Shown here piece after piece: positions 16,738 to 26,174 of a DNA stretch of 64,000 bases. Numbering within the stretch: position 1 is the first letter of the stretch; the number at the start of each line of letters is the position of its first letter. A model generated the notes under the pieces. The model was not told the DNA's origin. It worked only from the letters and a program-made list of their open reading frames with translations, and made no database searches. The stretch spans positions 1-64,000 of the forward strand of contig NZ_CACVBR010000013.1 of assembly GCF_902728265.1 (NCBI RefSeq), given 5' to 3'. The position numbers were made by a program, and so were the translations under genes. Origin of the DNA: Chryseobacterium potabilaquae (GTDB lineage: Bacteria; Bacteroidota; Bacteroidia; Flavobacteriales; Weeksellaceae).

Positions 16738-17427
16738 TTAGTTAATTGGAAAATCAATTTCAAATCCGACTCCCCTTAAAGATTGAATTTTAATTTTGGG
16801 ATCATGTTGGAAGTATTTTCTTAGTCTGCTGATAAAAACATCGAGGCTTCTTCCTGAGAAATAATCGTTTGTTTCCCAAAGGCTGTCTAATATGTCATTT
16901 CGTTTGATAGTTTTTTTGTTGTAATCTAATAGATAAAGCAAAAGTTTTTGTTCACGTATTGTTAAACGAATACTTTCTTTTTCATGGAATAGCATAAGTT
17001 TTTCAGTATCCAGAAAGTATTCTCCAATTTTCACATTTTTTTCGAGAGTTGTCGATAATGTTCTTTTCAGAATGTTTTTTATTCTTAATACCAGCTCTTC
17101 CGGATCACATGGTTTGTTAATGTAATCATCAGCCCCTATTTTCAGCCCAGTTAATCTATCAATTTTCTGGTTTTTAGCGGTTAAAAAAAGTAATGGGAAA
17201 TTAGATTTTTCTTTTAAAATTATTTTGGCCAGGGAAAATCCATCAATATTGGGCATCATAATATCTAAAATGCCCAGATGAAAAGGAAAATCAGAAACTT
17301 CTAAATGATCAAGAATATCTTGAGGGTTCTGAAACCAGCTTACCTCAAAATCTTCTAATTCAAGATATTGTTTTAGTATCATTCCAAAATCAGGATCATC
17401 TTCTGCTAAAAGAATTTTAACTTTCAT
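16738..17427 (-). CDS. OmpR-family response regulator
   Basis: 229 aa. Receiver domain 1-120 with acidic pair near 10-12, phosphorylation site Asp55 (GILDIMMPNIDG), Thr in LLFLTAKN and Lys in INKPCDPEE. The C-terminal OmpR/PhoB winged helix (about 130-227) ends SLRGVGFEI. Its start overlaps the histidine kinase gene by 11 bases. The three TTAACC boxes 11 bases apart beyond the kinase gene fit the tandem binding of this regulator class. Confidence 0.93.
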   Translation of the reverse strand: MKVKILLAEDDPDFGMILKQYLELEDFEVSWFQNPQDILDHLEVSDFPFHLGILDIMMPNIDGFSLAKIILKEKSNFPLLFLTAKNQKIDRLTGLKIGADDYINKPCDPEELVLRIKNILKRTLSTTLEKNVKIGEYFLDTEKLMLFHEKESIRLTIREQKLLLYLLDYNKKTIKRNDILDSLWETNDYFSGRSLDVFISRLRKYFQHDPKIKIQSLRGVGFEIDFPIN

Positions 17428-18739
17428 AAGGCAAATGAATTTTAAAAGTTGTACCTTTTTTAATTATACTGTCCACTTCTATGATACCCTTGTAGCTCTG
17501 AATTATCTTTTTTACAAAGTAGAGCCCAAGTCCTAAACCTTTAGTATTATGAATGTTATTTGATTGTATTCTATAAAATTTTTCAAATATATTCTTCCAT
17601 TCTTTTTTATCAATGCCTTGTCCGTTGTCTGAGATCTCTATAGATAAATGATGTTGTGTATTTTCAACAATTATTTTTATTGTACTCGCACCATATTTTA
17701 CACTGTTTTCGCACAGATTTTTAATAATAGTTTCTATTAAATTTTTATCAAAAGGTAGCTGTTGTGCGATTTTATTTTCTAAATTAAATTGAGTTTCCGG
17801 ATAAGTAAATGCGAGATCCTGAATGAAAAAATCCCAGTCTTCCGAATCTATTTCATTTATATTTCCTTCTGTTTCATCCTCATGAAGTTGATGCATTAAT
17901 TTTTCCAGGCGAATAATTTGACGATCTATAAGAAGCAATGTATCTGTATTAAAACCTTTTTTTAATGCTTTTGATGCAACTTTTAAAGTTGCAATAGGGG
18001 TTTTAAATTCGTGTGAAATAGTATCAACTATACTATGAAGAAATTCTATTTGCTTTTGATGCTTCATTAAGTTTTTTACAGTAATAATGTACAGTATCAA
18101 TACACTTATTAGGAGTATGATGCAACAAGTGAAAAGAAGAATAAGTTCTTTAAATATAATACTTTTGATATTTAAAATTTCAAAATCTGTCTTACTTTTT
18201 ATTAAGAATGAATTGTCTTTTTTTATTGTACTGTTTTCAAGTGAGGTGACAGAGGAGGAAGTAATCCATTTTCCAGAACTTGAGATTCCGGGAGTCTCGA
18301 CTTTGTTTTTTGTTTCATATAAAACAATAGGTTTATCAATCAATCGAGTACTATCAGGAATAAAAACAATAGAATAATATTCAATTTTTGCAGCGATTTT
18401 ATATCCTTCTTTTTTAAAACGAGAATCTACATAGTTACTTAATGGAGTTTGGGTGTTTTTCCTGTTTTTTTCAAAATAGTCAAGAAAATCTTTTTTACTG
18501 ATCTCTTTATTGTGATAGCTTATAAAAAGTTTTTGGAGAAGATCATCCATATCATTTTTATTTACCCGGGTCACTTCTTCTAATTTATCCGTGTAGTTTG
18601 TCAGTCCTTGATGAACGGTTCTATAGATTTCTCTCTCTTTTACTTGATACGTTTTATACATAAAGTATACCTGAATCCCTAAGAGAAGGAAAAAAAGAGT
18701 TGCAAATAGCAAGACCAGATATTTACTTTTTAAAATCAT
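17417..18739 (-). CDS. Sensor histidine kinase
   Basis: 440 aa. Two membrane helices (about 6-27 and 190-215) flank a periplasmic sensor region. HisKA carries the phosphorylated His in DTISHEFKTPIATLK; the ATPase has the N box ENSVKYGA, DNGQGID and GLGLGLYFVKKI. The sensor domain is unrecognised. A TAnnTTTG box on this strand at 18752-18745 ends only about 6 bases before the ATG, so the message may be nearly leaderless. Divergent from the outer-membrane receptor gene, its likely target. Confidence 0.92.
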   Translation of the reverse strand: MILKSKYLVLLFATLFFLLLGIQVYFMYKTYQVKEREIYRTVHQGLTNYTDKLEEVTRVNKNDMDDLLQKLFISYHNKEISKKDFLDYFEKNRKNTQTPLSNYVDSRFKKEGYKIAAKIEYYSIVFIPDSTRLIDKPIVLYETKNKVETPGISSSGKWITSSSVTSLENSTIKKDNSFLIKSKTDFEILNIKSIIFKELILLFTCCIILLISVLILYIITVKNLMKHQKQIEFLHSIVDTISHEFKTPIATLKVASKALKKGFNTDTLLLIDRQIIRLEKLMHQLHEDETEGNINEIDSEDWDFFIQDLAFTYPETQFNLENKIAQQLPFDKNLIETIIKNLCENSVKYGASTIKIIVENTQHHLSIEISDNGQGIDKKEWKNIFEKFYRIQSNNIHNTKGLGLGLYFVKKIIQSYKGIIEVDSIIKKGTTFKIHLPYES

Positions 18740-18744
18740 TAAAA

Positions 18745-18752
18745 CAAAGATA
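18745..18752 (-). promoter_or_regulatory. -7 box of the histidine kinase/response regulator operon
   Basis: TATCTTTG on the minus strand matches TAnnTTTG exactly; no TTG lies 19 bases upstream, where the TTAACC repeats begin nearby. Confidence 0.5.
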
Positions 18753-18778
18753 AAGCTTTAGTCTTTTCCTAATAGGTA

Positions 18779-18806
18779 TTAACCTGTCATTAACCTTCCG
18801 TTAACC
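18779..18806. promoter_or_regulatory. Triple TTAACC direct repeat, probable response-regulator operator
   Basis: TTAACC at 18779, 18790 and 18801, spaced exactly 11 bases start to start. OmpR/PhoB regulators bind direct repeats with 11-bp period, and the array lies between the regulator operon and the receptor gene, upstream of -7 boxes that lack -33 elements on both sides (plus-strand GAATTTTG at 18828-18835). Confidence 0.75.
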
Positions 18807-18863
18807 CAAAATTTACATATTAATATAGAATTTTGCTTCATCAATTATCTTAAACTATTTATC

Positions 18864-21236
18864 ATGTATAAAATTCTTCTTTTTTTAATTTTTCCCATAA
18901 TGATGTTTACCCAACAATACAGACTTGAAGGGAAAGTATTGGATATTCATAATGAGAAGCTTGGCTCCATTAGTATCGAGGTGTATACTACCGATGATAA
19001 GTTAATCAGCTCATTGGCTACAAGTGAGAGTGGGGACTTTCAAATAGATAATATTTTTGAAAGGATGGTGAAATTAAGTATTAAGGCTCGCGGATATGAA
19101 CATGTTGAAAAAACACTTGATTTGGAGAATATACAAGGAAGTTTAAATATTGTTCTAAAAAAAGATCATCAAGATATTGAAGAGGTAAAGTTGGTGAAAA
19201 AGAAACCTTTAGTGAAAAGAAAGGTAGATCGATTAGAGTTCAATGTAGAAGATAGTAATATTTCGTCTCTTAATGCTTGGGAAATCTTGAAGAAAACACC
19301 TAATGTTACGGTTGTTAATGATGTCTTATCTATCAAAGGAAGCACTGGTATTGTAGTTACTATTAATGACAAAAAAGTGATGCTAACGGGAGATGAGCTA
19401 AAAAATCTTTTAGAAAATACCCAAGGAGATGATATTAAATCTGTTGAGGTTATCACCAATCCCCCTGCAAAATATGAAGCATCCGGAAGTTCAGTACTTA
19501 ATATTGTGATGAAGAAAAATAAAATAGAAGGATATCGTGGAGTTATTTCTTCTAAATATATTCAGACACAGTACGCTAAAGGTAATATAGGTATTTCTCA
19601 ATATTATAAAAAAAATAAATTATCAGTAATGGCAAGTTATTATAAAGGCGCTGGGAGCTATTTTCGAGAAGGGACCGATTATGTCAACTATCAAGAAGAT
19701 CAAACGAAATGGATTAGTACGATGAATAGAAAAGATAAAAATATGAATCAGAATACAATAAATGTAAATGTGGAATATGAGACAGATAGCCTAACTAATA
19801 TAAGCTTTAATTATTCAGGATATTATAGCCCTAATTCTCAGGGAGTTTATAATGTACCTACTTTAATTTTTAATAATGAAAATAGACTGGAGTCAGATTA
19901 TACTACCATCAATGATCATCATTCACGCAGTATAAATAATTCATTGAGCTTTCAGATAGATAAAAAATTGAATAAGAAAAGTAGCTTGAGCTGGATTAAT
20001 TATTTTGCAGGAAATGATTTCCAAAAATATCAGAATGTACTTACATATTTAAATTTTATAGGGCAATCTCCTACACAAAATAATTTTCAGACGAATAATA
20101 AAAATAATATTGTTCTTTATTCTACACAGGCTGATTATCAATGGAAAAATGAAAAAATTGAATTAGAATCCGGTGCAAAATATAGTTTTGTAAAAACAAA
20201 TAGCCAATTAGATTTCTCGGATAATGAAAATGGATTACTTCAATATAGGGAAGATAAAAGCAGTATTTTTGATTATAAAGAGCATAATCTAGCATTCTAT
20301 ACTTCACTTGCTTACCATTTGAATAAGTGGAATTTTAAAGCTGGGTTGCGTGCTGAAATGACAGACCTTGAAGGAATTGTTTCCATGCCCTATGAGGTTA
20401 ATAAAAATAATTATTGGAATTTATTTCCAACATTTTATATTCAATATTCCACAGAAAATAAACAAGAATTTGGTTTTTCTTACGGAAAGCGCATTAGTCG
20501 GCCAACTTATTCATGGTTAAATCCTGCGAAGTCCTATTTTAATCTTTTTTCTTATTTCCAGGGTGATCCTAAACTTAAAGCAACAATTGTTCATAATCTT
20601 AATTTTACCTATTCATGGAAAGCGTGGAGTTTGGATTTTTATTATCGAAAAGAGATTGATCCTTCCATGGAAATATCCTTTCAAGAACCTACTAAAAATC
20701 AGGTGATTTATTATTTCACCAATATTGAGAAAGGGCAAGCCTATGGAGTGAATTTATATAAAAATTTTGAAATCAAACCTTGGTGGAATTTAATTGTTTC
20801 GGAAAATCTTGAACATAACGAAAATTACTTTATGGGGATTGATGATATGGTATATAAGAATAGTGTTTGGAACTGGGTTTCCGACATTTCCACGTCTTTT
20901 ACTTTGGATAAAGCAAGTGATTGGAAAATGGAGCTGGGACATCGCTACTATTCACCGGGAATTCAAGGGACATTTAGAATATCAAGTAATTGGTCTGCTT
21001 ATTTTGTCATGAATAGAAAGTTTTTTAATAAAAAACTAGAAGCCAGTTTCATTTTTAATGATATTTTTAGAACAACACAACAAAAAGTGAGTACAAAGTA
21101 TGCTAATCAGGATAATTATTTCTTGGATTATCACGATACGCAGGGCTTTACTCTTTCCTTAAAATTTAATTTTGGAAATCAATCAGTTAAGAATGCTAAA
21201 ACTATTAAAAAAATAGATGAGCAGAGTCGGCTTTAA
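18864..21236 (+). CDS. Outer-membrane beta-barrel (TonB-receptor-like) protein
   Basis: 790 aa. Signal peptide 1-16; carboxypeptidase-regulatory-like beta domain (about 20-105); plug-like domain (about 120-220: NAWEILKKTPNVTVVND, VEVITNPPAKYEASGS); then a beta-barrel rich in aromatic strand pairs to the end. This is the outer_membrane_beta-barrel family without a clear TonB box, common in Bacteroidota. It may import or sense a ligand. The divergent two-component system with TTAACC boxes between them probably controls it. Substrate unknown. Confidence 0.87.
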   Translation: MYKILLFLIFPIMMFTQQYRLEGKVLDIHNEKLGSISIEVYTTDDKLISSLATSESGDFQIDNIFERMVKLSIKARGYEHVEKTLDLENIQGSLNIVLKKDHQDIEEVKLVKKKPLVKRKVDRLEFNVEDSNISSLNAWEILKKTPNVTVVNDVLSIKGSTGIVVTINDKKVMLTGDELKNLLENTQGDDIKSVEVITNPPAKYEASGSSVLNIVMKKNKIEGYRGVISSKYIQTQYAKGNIGISQYYKKNKLSVMASYYKGAGSYFREGTDYVNYQEDQTKWISTMNRKDKNMNQNTINVNVEYETDSLTNISFNYSGYYSPNSQGVYNVPTLIFNNENRLESDYTTINDHHSRSINNSLSFQIDKKLNKKSSLSWINYFAGNDFQKYQNVLTYLNFIGQSPTQNNFQTNNKNNIVLYSTQADYQWKNEKIELESGAKYSFVKTNSQLDFSDNENGLLQYREDKSSIFDYKEHNLAFYTSLAYHLNKWNFKAGLRAEMTDLEGIVSMPYEVNKNNYWNLFPTFYIQYSTENKQEFGFSYGKRISRPTYSWLNPAKSYFNLFSYFQGDPKLKATIVHNLNFTYSWKAWSLDFYYRKEIDPSMEISFQEPTKNQVIYYFTNIEKGQAYGVNLYKNFEIKPWWNLIVSENLEHNENYFMGIDDMVYKNSVWNWVSDISTSFTLDKASDWKMELGHRYYSPGIQGTFRISSNWSAYFVMNRKFFNKKLEASFIFNDIFRTTQQKVSTKYANQDNYFLDYHDTQGFTLSLKFNFGNQSVKNAKTIKKIDEQSRL

Positions 21237-21283
21237 AAAAACAAATTAAAAACTAATTTTAGGAAACATTATAATGAAATAAA

Positions 21284-21316
21284 TTGCATTTCTCTATTAC
21301 ATTTTCGCTAATTTTG
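21284..21316 (+). promoter_or_regulatory. Promoter of the M1 peptidase gene
   Basis: TTG at 21284-21286, 22 bases, then TAATTTTG at 21309-21316. The TTG that could be read as an early start codon is thus the -33 element, which favours the ATG at 21341. Confidence 0.65.
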
Positions 21317-21340
21317 GCGACAATCTTAAAAGCTGGAGTT

Positions 21341-23209
21341 ATGAAGAAATTTTTTATTGGATTATTAATGATTGTTTCACTGCCGAAGATTGCCGCTCAG
21401 GAATTATATATGCCGAGAAATATTAAGAAAGCATACGAAAATGGCACTCGTGATATATCTGGAACACCTGGAAAAAATTATTGGCAAAACAGAGGTATTT
21501 ATAATATTAATGTAAAAGTGGATGCTAATAGTAAGACAGTTTCAGGAAAAGAAACCATATTCTATTTCAATAATAGTTCCAATGATCTTTCTGAATTGGC
21601 GATTAGATTTGTCAATAATCTTCACAAGCCACAAGCGCCTAGGTCTGGATTTGCTTCCAAAGATTTTTTGTCTTCAGGATTAGAAATAAAATCTTTTATT
21701 GTGAATGGAGAAAAATACAATATCAATAGTGACGATTGGGGAACTGTTGAAAAAATAAAATTAAATTCAGTTTTAAAATCAAAATCTAAAACCGAAATCA
21801 AAATCGAATGGGAATATCCATTGTCTGTACAAAGTGGGAGAGAAGGACAAATTGATCCTGAAACATTTTTTGTAGCTTATTCTTATCCGAGAATTTCGGT
21901 GTATGATGACTATAATGGATGGGATATGTTGCCTCATTCGGACAGACAAGAATTTTACAATGATTTTAATGACTATACAGTTGCAATAACGGCTCCACGA
22001 AATTATGTTGTTTGGGCGACTGGAGATTTCTTAAACCCTGAAGATGTTCTTCAATCTACTTATTTAAAAAAATATAAAGCTTCTTTAAAAAGTGATAAGA
22101 TCATACATGTGGCTAATGAGAGTGAAATGAAATCAGGAAAAGTAACAAAGCAAAATAAATGGAATGTTTGGAAATTTAAAGCAAACCATATTTCGGACTT
22201 TTGCTTTGCATTAAGTAATCATTACGTTTGGGATGCGGCAAGTGTACAGTTGAAAACGAAAAGAGCGAGTGTACAAGCAGGTTATAAGGCGGGAGCTAAA
22301 GATTTTGAGCAATATATAGGATGGATGCAATATAATCTGGATTGGTTTTCAAAAAATTGGCCGGGAATAGAATATCCTTATAATGTAATGACTGCTATTC
22401 AGGGATATGCAGATATGGAGTATCCGATGATGATTAATGATACCAGTATTCCGGATGATTTTAAAGATGCAAGACTTACAGCTGATCATGAAATAGCACA
22501 TACTTATTTCCCTTTTTATATGGGAATTAATGAAACGCGTTATGCTTTTATGGATGAAGGTTGGGCTACCACTTTAGAATACTTAATTGGGATTGATGAA
22601 AATGGAGAAGCTGCTGCAAAAGATTTTTACCGAAATTTTAGAGTAAAAAAGTGGATAAATGATCCTTCTGCCGAACAAGATCAGCCTATTATTACCATGA
22701 GTACTCAGGTAAGTGGGGCGGGATATAGTAATAATTCTTATGTGAAAGCATCTTTATCTTACCTGGCTTTGAAAGACTATTTAGGAGATGAATTATTCAA
22801 AAAAGCATTACATCATTACATGGATAGTTGGAATGGAAAGCATCCAACACCTTGGGATTATTTTAATTCTATGAATAAAGGATCTGGTAAAAACTTAAAC
22901 TGGTTTTTTAATAACTGGTTTTTTACCAATAGCTATATTGATTTAAAGATTACCGATGTTTTACAAAGGAATGATCTTCTTATAGCCAATATAGATAATG
23001 TAGGAGGGTTTGTGATTCCTTTTGATACCATCCTTAATTATGAAGATGGTACGACAGAAAAGCTTCATTTTTCACCTTCTCTATGGGAAAAAGATCAAAA
23101 GCAACTCATGTTAACCATACCTACTAGAAAAAAAGTAAAGTCAATCGGTTTGGATGGTGGTATTTTTATGGATTATACTCCCAAGGATAATATGAAAATA
23201 ATCCCCTAA
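21341..23209 (+). CDS. M1 family metallopeptidase, exported
   Basis: 622 aa from the ATG at 21341, which begins a signal peptide (MKKFFIGLLMIVSLPKIAAQ). An earlier in-frame TTG is rejected because it is the promoter -33 box. The gluzincin site is textbook: His383-Glu384-x-x-His387 (HEIAH), then 18 residues to Glu406 (DEGWATTLEY). The exopeptidase GxMEN motif is replaced by GYADMEYPM. It probably trims peptides in the periplasm or outside. No T9SS tail. A bidirectional terminator follows. Confidence 0.92.
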   Translation: MKKFFIGLLMIVSLPKIAAQELYMPRNIKKAYENGTRDISGTPGKNYWQNRGIYNINVKVDANSKTVSGKETIFYFNNSSNDLSELAIRFVNNLHKPQAPRSGFASKDFLSSGLEIKSFIVNGEKYNINSDDWGTVEKIKLNSVLKSKSKTEIKIEWEYPLSVQSGREGQIDPETFFVAYSYPRISVYDDYNGWDMLPHSDRQEFYNDFNDYTVAITAPRNYVVWATGDFLNPEDVLQSTYLKKYKASLKSDKIIHVANESEMKSGKVTKQNKWNVWKFKANHISDFCFALSNHYVWDAASVQLKTKRASVQAGYKAGAKDFEQYIGWMQYNLDWFSKNWPGIEYPYNVMTAIQGYADMEYPMMINDTSIPDDFKDARLTADHEIAHTYFPFYMGINETRYAFMDEGWATTLEYLIGIDENGEAAAKDFYRNFRVKKWINDPSAEQDQPIITMSTQVSGAGYSNNSYVKASLSYLALKDYLGDELFKKALHHYMDSWNGKHPTPWDYFNSMNKGSGKNLNWFFNNWFFTNSYIDLKITDVLQRNDLLIANIDNVGGFVIPFDTILNYEDGTTEKLHFSPSLWEKDQKQLMLTIPTRKKVKSIGLDGGIFMDYTPKDNMKIIP

Positions 23210-23260
23210 AAGTTGAGATTATTTGAGTTGATAATCTTGGCTCAAATTATTAATTAATAT

Positions 23261-23299
23261 AAAGAAGCCATTTTCCTAATAAATGAAAATGGCTTCTTT
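23261..23299. terminator. Bidirectional terminator
   Basis: 15-bp perfect stem (AAAGAAGCCATTTTC and complement) with a 9-base loop between the convergent M1 and M43 peptidase genes. Confidence 0.9.
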
Positions 23300-23317
23300 G
23301 TTATTTTAGATGTTAAA

Positions 23318-24310
23318 TTAATTTCTTAATCCGGCTCTGATTCCGTCTGCTGCAACTACAGCTTGAGCTCTTGTTTTTTGTCCTTTTGTAAACATGTACA
23401 TGGAGCTGTCATCCACATAATCCATGAAGTTCATAAACATCACGGAGGTATCGTCTCCGTCACATGATGCCATTAATGGATAAGAGGGTGTCCCATAGTT
23501 AGGGCTTGGTTGTGTAGGGGTATCACTAACTTGATCATTTCCACAGTTTGCATCTCCCCAAATATGTCTAAGGTTAAGGTAATGTCCTACTTCATGCGTA
23601 GTTGTTCTTCCTAGATTGAAGGGAGCGCTGGCGCCTGTTTTACCAAAGCACATGGATGAAATCACGACTCCATCGTTCCATTGGCCTGCAGATTCAGGAA
23701 AAGTGGCGTATCCTAGTATTCCACCAGAAATTTCACCCACTACCCAAATATTCAAGTAACTATTAGGGTCAGTTGCATCAATTCCATCAGTAGAAGATTT
23801 TTTCATATCGTCATTAGTTCCCCAACTGGATTGTGAAGAATTTTTTCTTTTAACATCTGCCAGTTTAAACTTTATTTTTGTGTTTCCTGCTTTTACTGCA
23901 TCAAATTCTGAAGGAATATTACTAGCATCACTGTTGGTACCTGCAAAATCGGCATTTAGTATATTGATTTGTTGTTCAATTCTTGTGTTAGAAATGTCTC
24001 CTGTTTCAGAGTTGTAGATTATATTTACTACCACGGGAATTTCAATAGTTCCATCAGAAAGTACCTTTCCTAAACTCATATTATTAGCAAATTGTTTTGT
24101 TTGCATTTCTAATAATTCGTATTTTTGCATAAGCGCAGGATTACTTCTTAAGGCTGCTTGTCGGAGTTCTTCAGAAGGGCAGGTTCTCTTGAATGAATGG
24201 GATTTTGATTTTTCATGTAAATCATCATTTTGAGTGAAAGAAATGTTGTCATTATCCTTGCAGGATGTAAAAAGCCCTAATAAAAGAGCCCCTAATAATA
24301 GGTTTTTCAT
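23318..24310 (-). CDS. M43 pappalysin-type zinc metalloprotease, lipoprotein
   Basis: 330 aa from the ATG at 24310, which begins a lipoprotein signal peptide (KNLLLGALLLGLFTSC); a longer frame to 24397 has no signal and is rejected. The metzincin motif H-E-x-x-H-x-x-G/N-x-x-H reads HEVGHYLNLRH (His239, His243, His249), and the Met-turn is MNFMDY near residue 292. The Cys pattern and fold match cytophagalysin-like M43B enzymes, which are usually secreted; here it is lipid-anchored. Confidence 0.9.
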   Translation of the reverse strand: MKNLLLGALLLGLFTSCKDNDNISFTQNDDLHEKSKSHSFKRTCPSEELRQAALRSNPALMQKYELLEMQTKQFANNMSLGKVLSDGTIEIPVVVNIIYNSETGDISNTRIEQQINILNADFAGTNSDASNIPSEFDAVKAGNTKIKFKLADVKRKNSSQSSWGTNDDMKKSSTDGIDATDPNSYLNIWVVGEISGGILGYATFPESAGQWNDGVVISSMCFGKTGASAPFNLGRTTTHEVGHYLNLRHIWGDANCGNDQVSDTPTQPSPNYGTPSYPLMASCDGDDTSVMFMNFMDYVDDSSMYMFTKGQKTRAQAVVAADGIRAGLRN

Positions 24311-24513
24311 AATATTACATTTATAATTTGGTAATCGCAATTTATCGGGTCTGAATGTAAGATCCAATAAGGAAATACGTTTTATAGCAAGAATCAATGT
24401 TTTTTAACAAAAAACCCGTATATTTTTTTTAATAATTCAATTATTGGTGAATTATTTACGTTGAATTAACTTTATTTGGAAAAGTGATGGCGAATATGTT
24501 AAATTCTTAATTC

Positions 24514-25869
24514 TTAAAAATATGCAGTAAGTCTTAGCCCTATGGTAAAATATCTTATATTTTCTCTGATTTGTTCTGAATTATATTCATCATTCGTTTC
24601 TTCATCAAAATTATTATAATGATAGGTGATTTTTGACTTTGTTTGATTATAATCTGCATATAAAGTAAGACCGAGTTCAGGATTGAGCTTATATGTTAAA
24701 GCCGTGCCTATGTTGAATCTGAAGCTATTGGAAGGTCGGTATTCAGCGATCTCAATTTCCTCAGTGGGAGAATCAATAAAATTAGCTTTTATAAATACTT
24801 TACCATTAGCTGCTGAAGAATAGCCTGCAGTGGTTTTTAAGGTAAGTTGTAATTTTTCTGATAGATCTTGAGAAAAATAGGGACCAATACCAAAGTTTAA
24901 GAAACCTAATGATTGTGTTACAAAATCGAAGCTTCCTAAATCCTGTTCATTAAAAATATTCACCGGTTTTACAGGGAAACTGCTGAAGGTGAAATCGCCA
25001 CCAATTCCCCATTGTTTTGAAAAAAAATAAGCGCCCTCAAGACCAGCTTCAAAACCTACTTCTTTTTTTTCGCTGAGCTCTGCTTGACTTAAAAAATTGG
25101 TTGTTGCTAATGCAGTACCTAATTTGATAGATAAGAAAGAAGGATTTTCATTCCCTTCAATACGAGATAGGATTCCTAGGTTATCTCCTTTGTTCTTGTA
25201 AATCTTATCAATAAAGAAATACCCCAATTCTGTGGAAAGAATTCCAATTCCGGCTCCGGCTAAAATATCTGGTACCCAATGTCTATTATTAAAGTTTCTT
25301 CCAACCCCTGTGAGGGTAGCGACTGTGTAACCACCAATACTGTAGGCGGGGCTTACAAGGCCATACTCTTTATGAAGAAAGCTGGCGTTGGTAAAAGCCA
25401 TTGCGGTGTGACCTGATGGAAATGAGTTTTTGCTAGAGCCATCTGGCCTTTCAACTTTTGTAGTATATTTTATAGAGTTCACCAGAATGGCCATAATGGC
25501 AAGACTGGCTCCATGAGAAAGGGTAGCCCTTCCGATGTTATTTCTTCCTTTTACTCCGGCTAATTTCAAACCGTATACGGCTACAGCAGGGGTATACTGA
25601 AGATAATCATCATAAGGAACCTTAAAATTCGGAATATATCGATTCCTTAGCTCTCTGATGTTTTCTTTTTCTCCCCAAGTAGCAGCAGCAGCAGTAAATA
25701 GAATAGTGGGAGCAATTGATTTCTTTACCCATTCTTTTTGAAAAAATGTTTTTTGAGGAGTAGCTTCAGGTAGAACAAGAGAAAGAGGCCGCGTTTGCCG
25801 AGTTGTATCTTGGGCATAACTTTCAAAAAATGCCAGTATTGCCATCATTGTCAATATATTTTTTTTCAT
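24514..25869 (-). CDS. PAP2-family phosphatase fused to an outer-membrane barrel domain
   Basis: 451 aa. Signal peptide 1-19; then the three-part PAP2 signature KYTTKVERP, FPSGHTA and RNFNNRHWVPDILAG (about residues 135-205); then a C-terminal region (about 240-451) of alternating amphipathic strands ending in IGLRLTAYF with a terminal Phe, as in outer-membrane beta-barrels. It probably dephosphorylates lipid phosphates (undecaprenyl-PP, PGP or lipid A) and may be anchored in the outer membrane. Stands alone. Confidence 0.87.
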   Translation of the reverse strand: MKKNILTMMAILAFFESYAQDTTRQTRPLSLVLPEATPQKTFFQKEWVKKSIAPTILFTAAAATWGEKENIRELRNRYIPNFKVPYDDYLQYTPAVAVYGLKLAGVKGRNNIGRATLSHGASLAIMAILVNSIKYTTKVERPDGSSKNSFPSGHTAMAFTNASFLHKEYGLVSPAYSIGGYTVATLTGVGRNFNNRHWVPDILAGAGIGILSTELGYFFIDKIYKNKGDNLGILSRIEGNENPSFLSIKLGTALATTNFLSQAELSEKKEVGFEAGLEGAYFFSKQWGIGGDFTFSSFPVKPVNIFNEQDLGSFDFVTQSLGFLNFGIGPYFSQDLSEKLQLTLKTTAGYSSAANGKVFIKANFIDSPTEEIEIAEYRPSNSFRFNIGTALTYKLNPELGLTLYADYNQTKSKITYHYNNFDEETNDEYNSEQIRENIRYFTIGLRLTAYF

Positions 25870-26174
25870 CTTATTGTATTTAATTGCTAAAATAATAAAA
25901 AAAGAGATATTTAAATAAAAAAAATGAAAATTAAAATGTATTGGAATGTAAAATAAATATTAAAAACCGCAGTATAAATTATTACATTAATCTATTAAAA
26001 TAAAAAAATATGAATTAGCTCGTTAATTTAGCTTTAACGAAATGTAGATTAAAAAAGTAAAGTGTGGTATTTAATTGAATTAGAATTAGTCAGCCCTTAA
26101 CCTGTTTTAAAAGTTATGTTAATATTTGGTGGTTATGATCAGATTAAGAGCTGACTGGTTATAATGTAATTTAT
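25870..26174. other. 305-bp gene-free gap with an inverted repeat
   Basis: Very AT-rich. An inverted repeat, AGTCAGCCCTTAA at 26088-26100 and TTAAGAGCTGACT at 26144-26156 (one mismatch, 43-base gap), lies just downstream of the NarL regulator and could terminate that operon. The rest is the upstream region of the PAP2 gene; no clear promoter was found. Confidence 0.5.

Noticed and set aside
18087..18377. 96-codon frame antisense inside the histidine kinase
   Set aside because: Overlaps the kinase sensor region, no features, chance frame.
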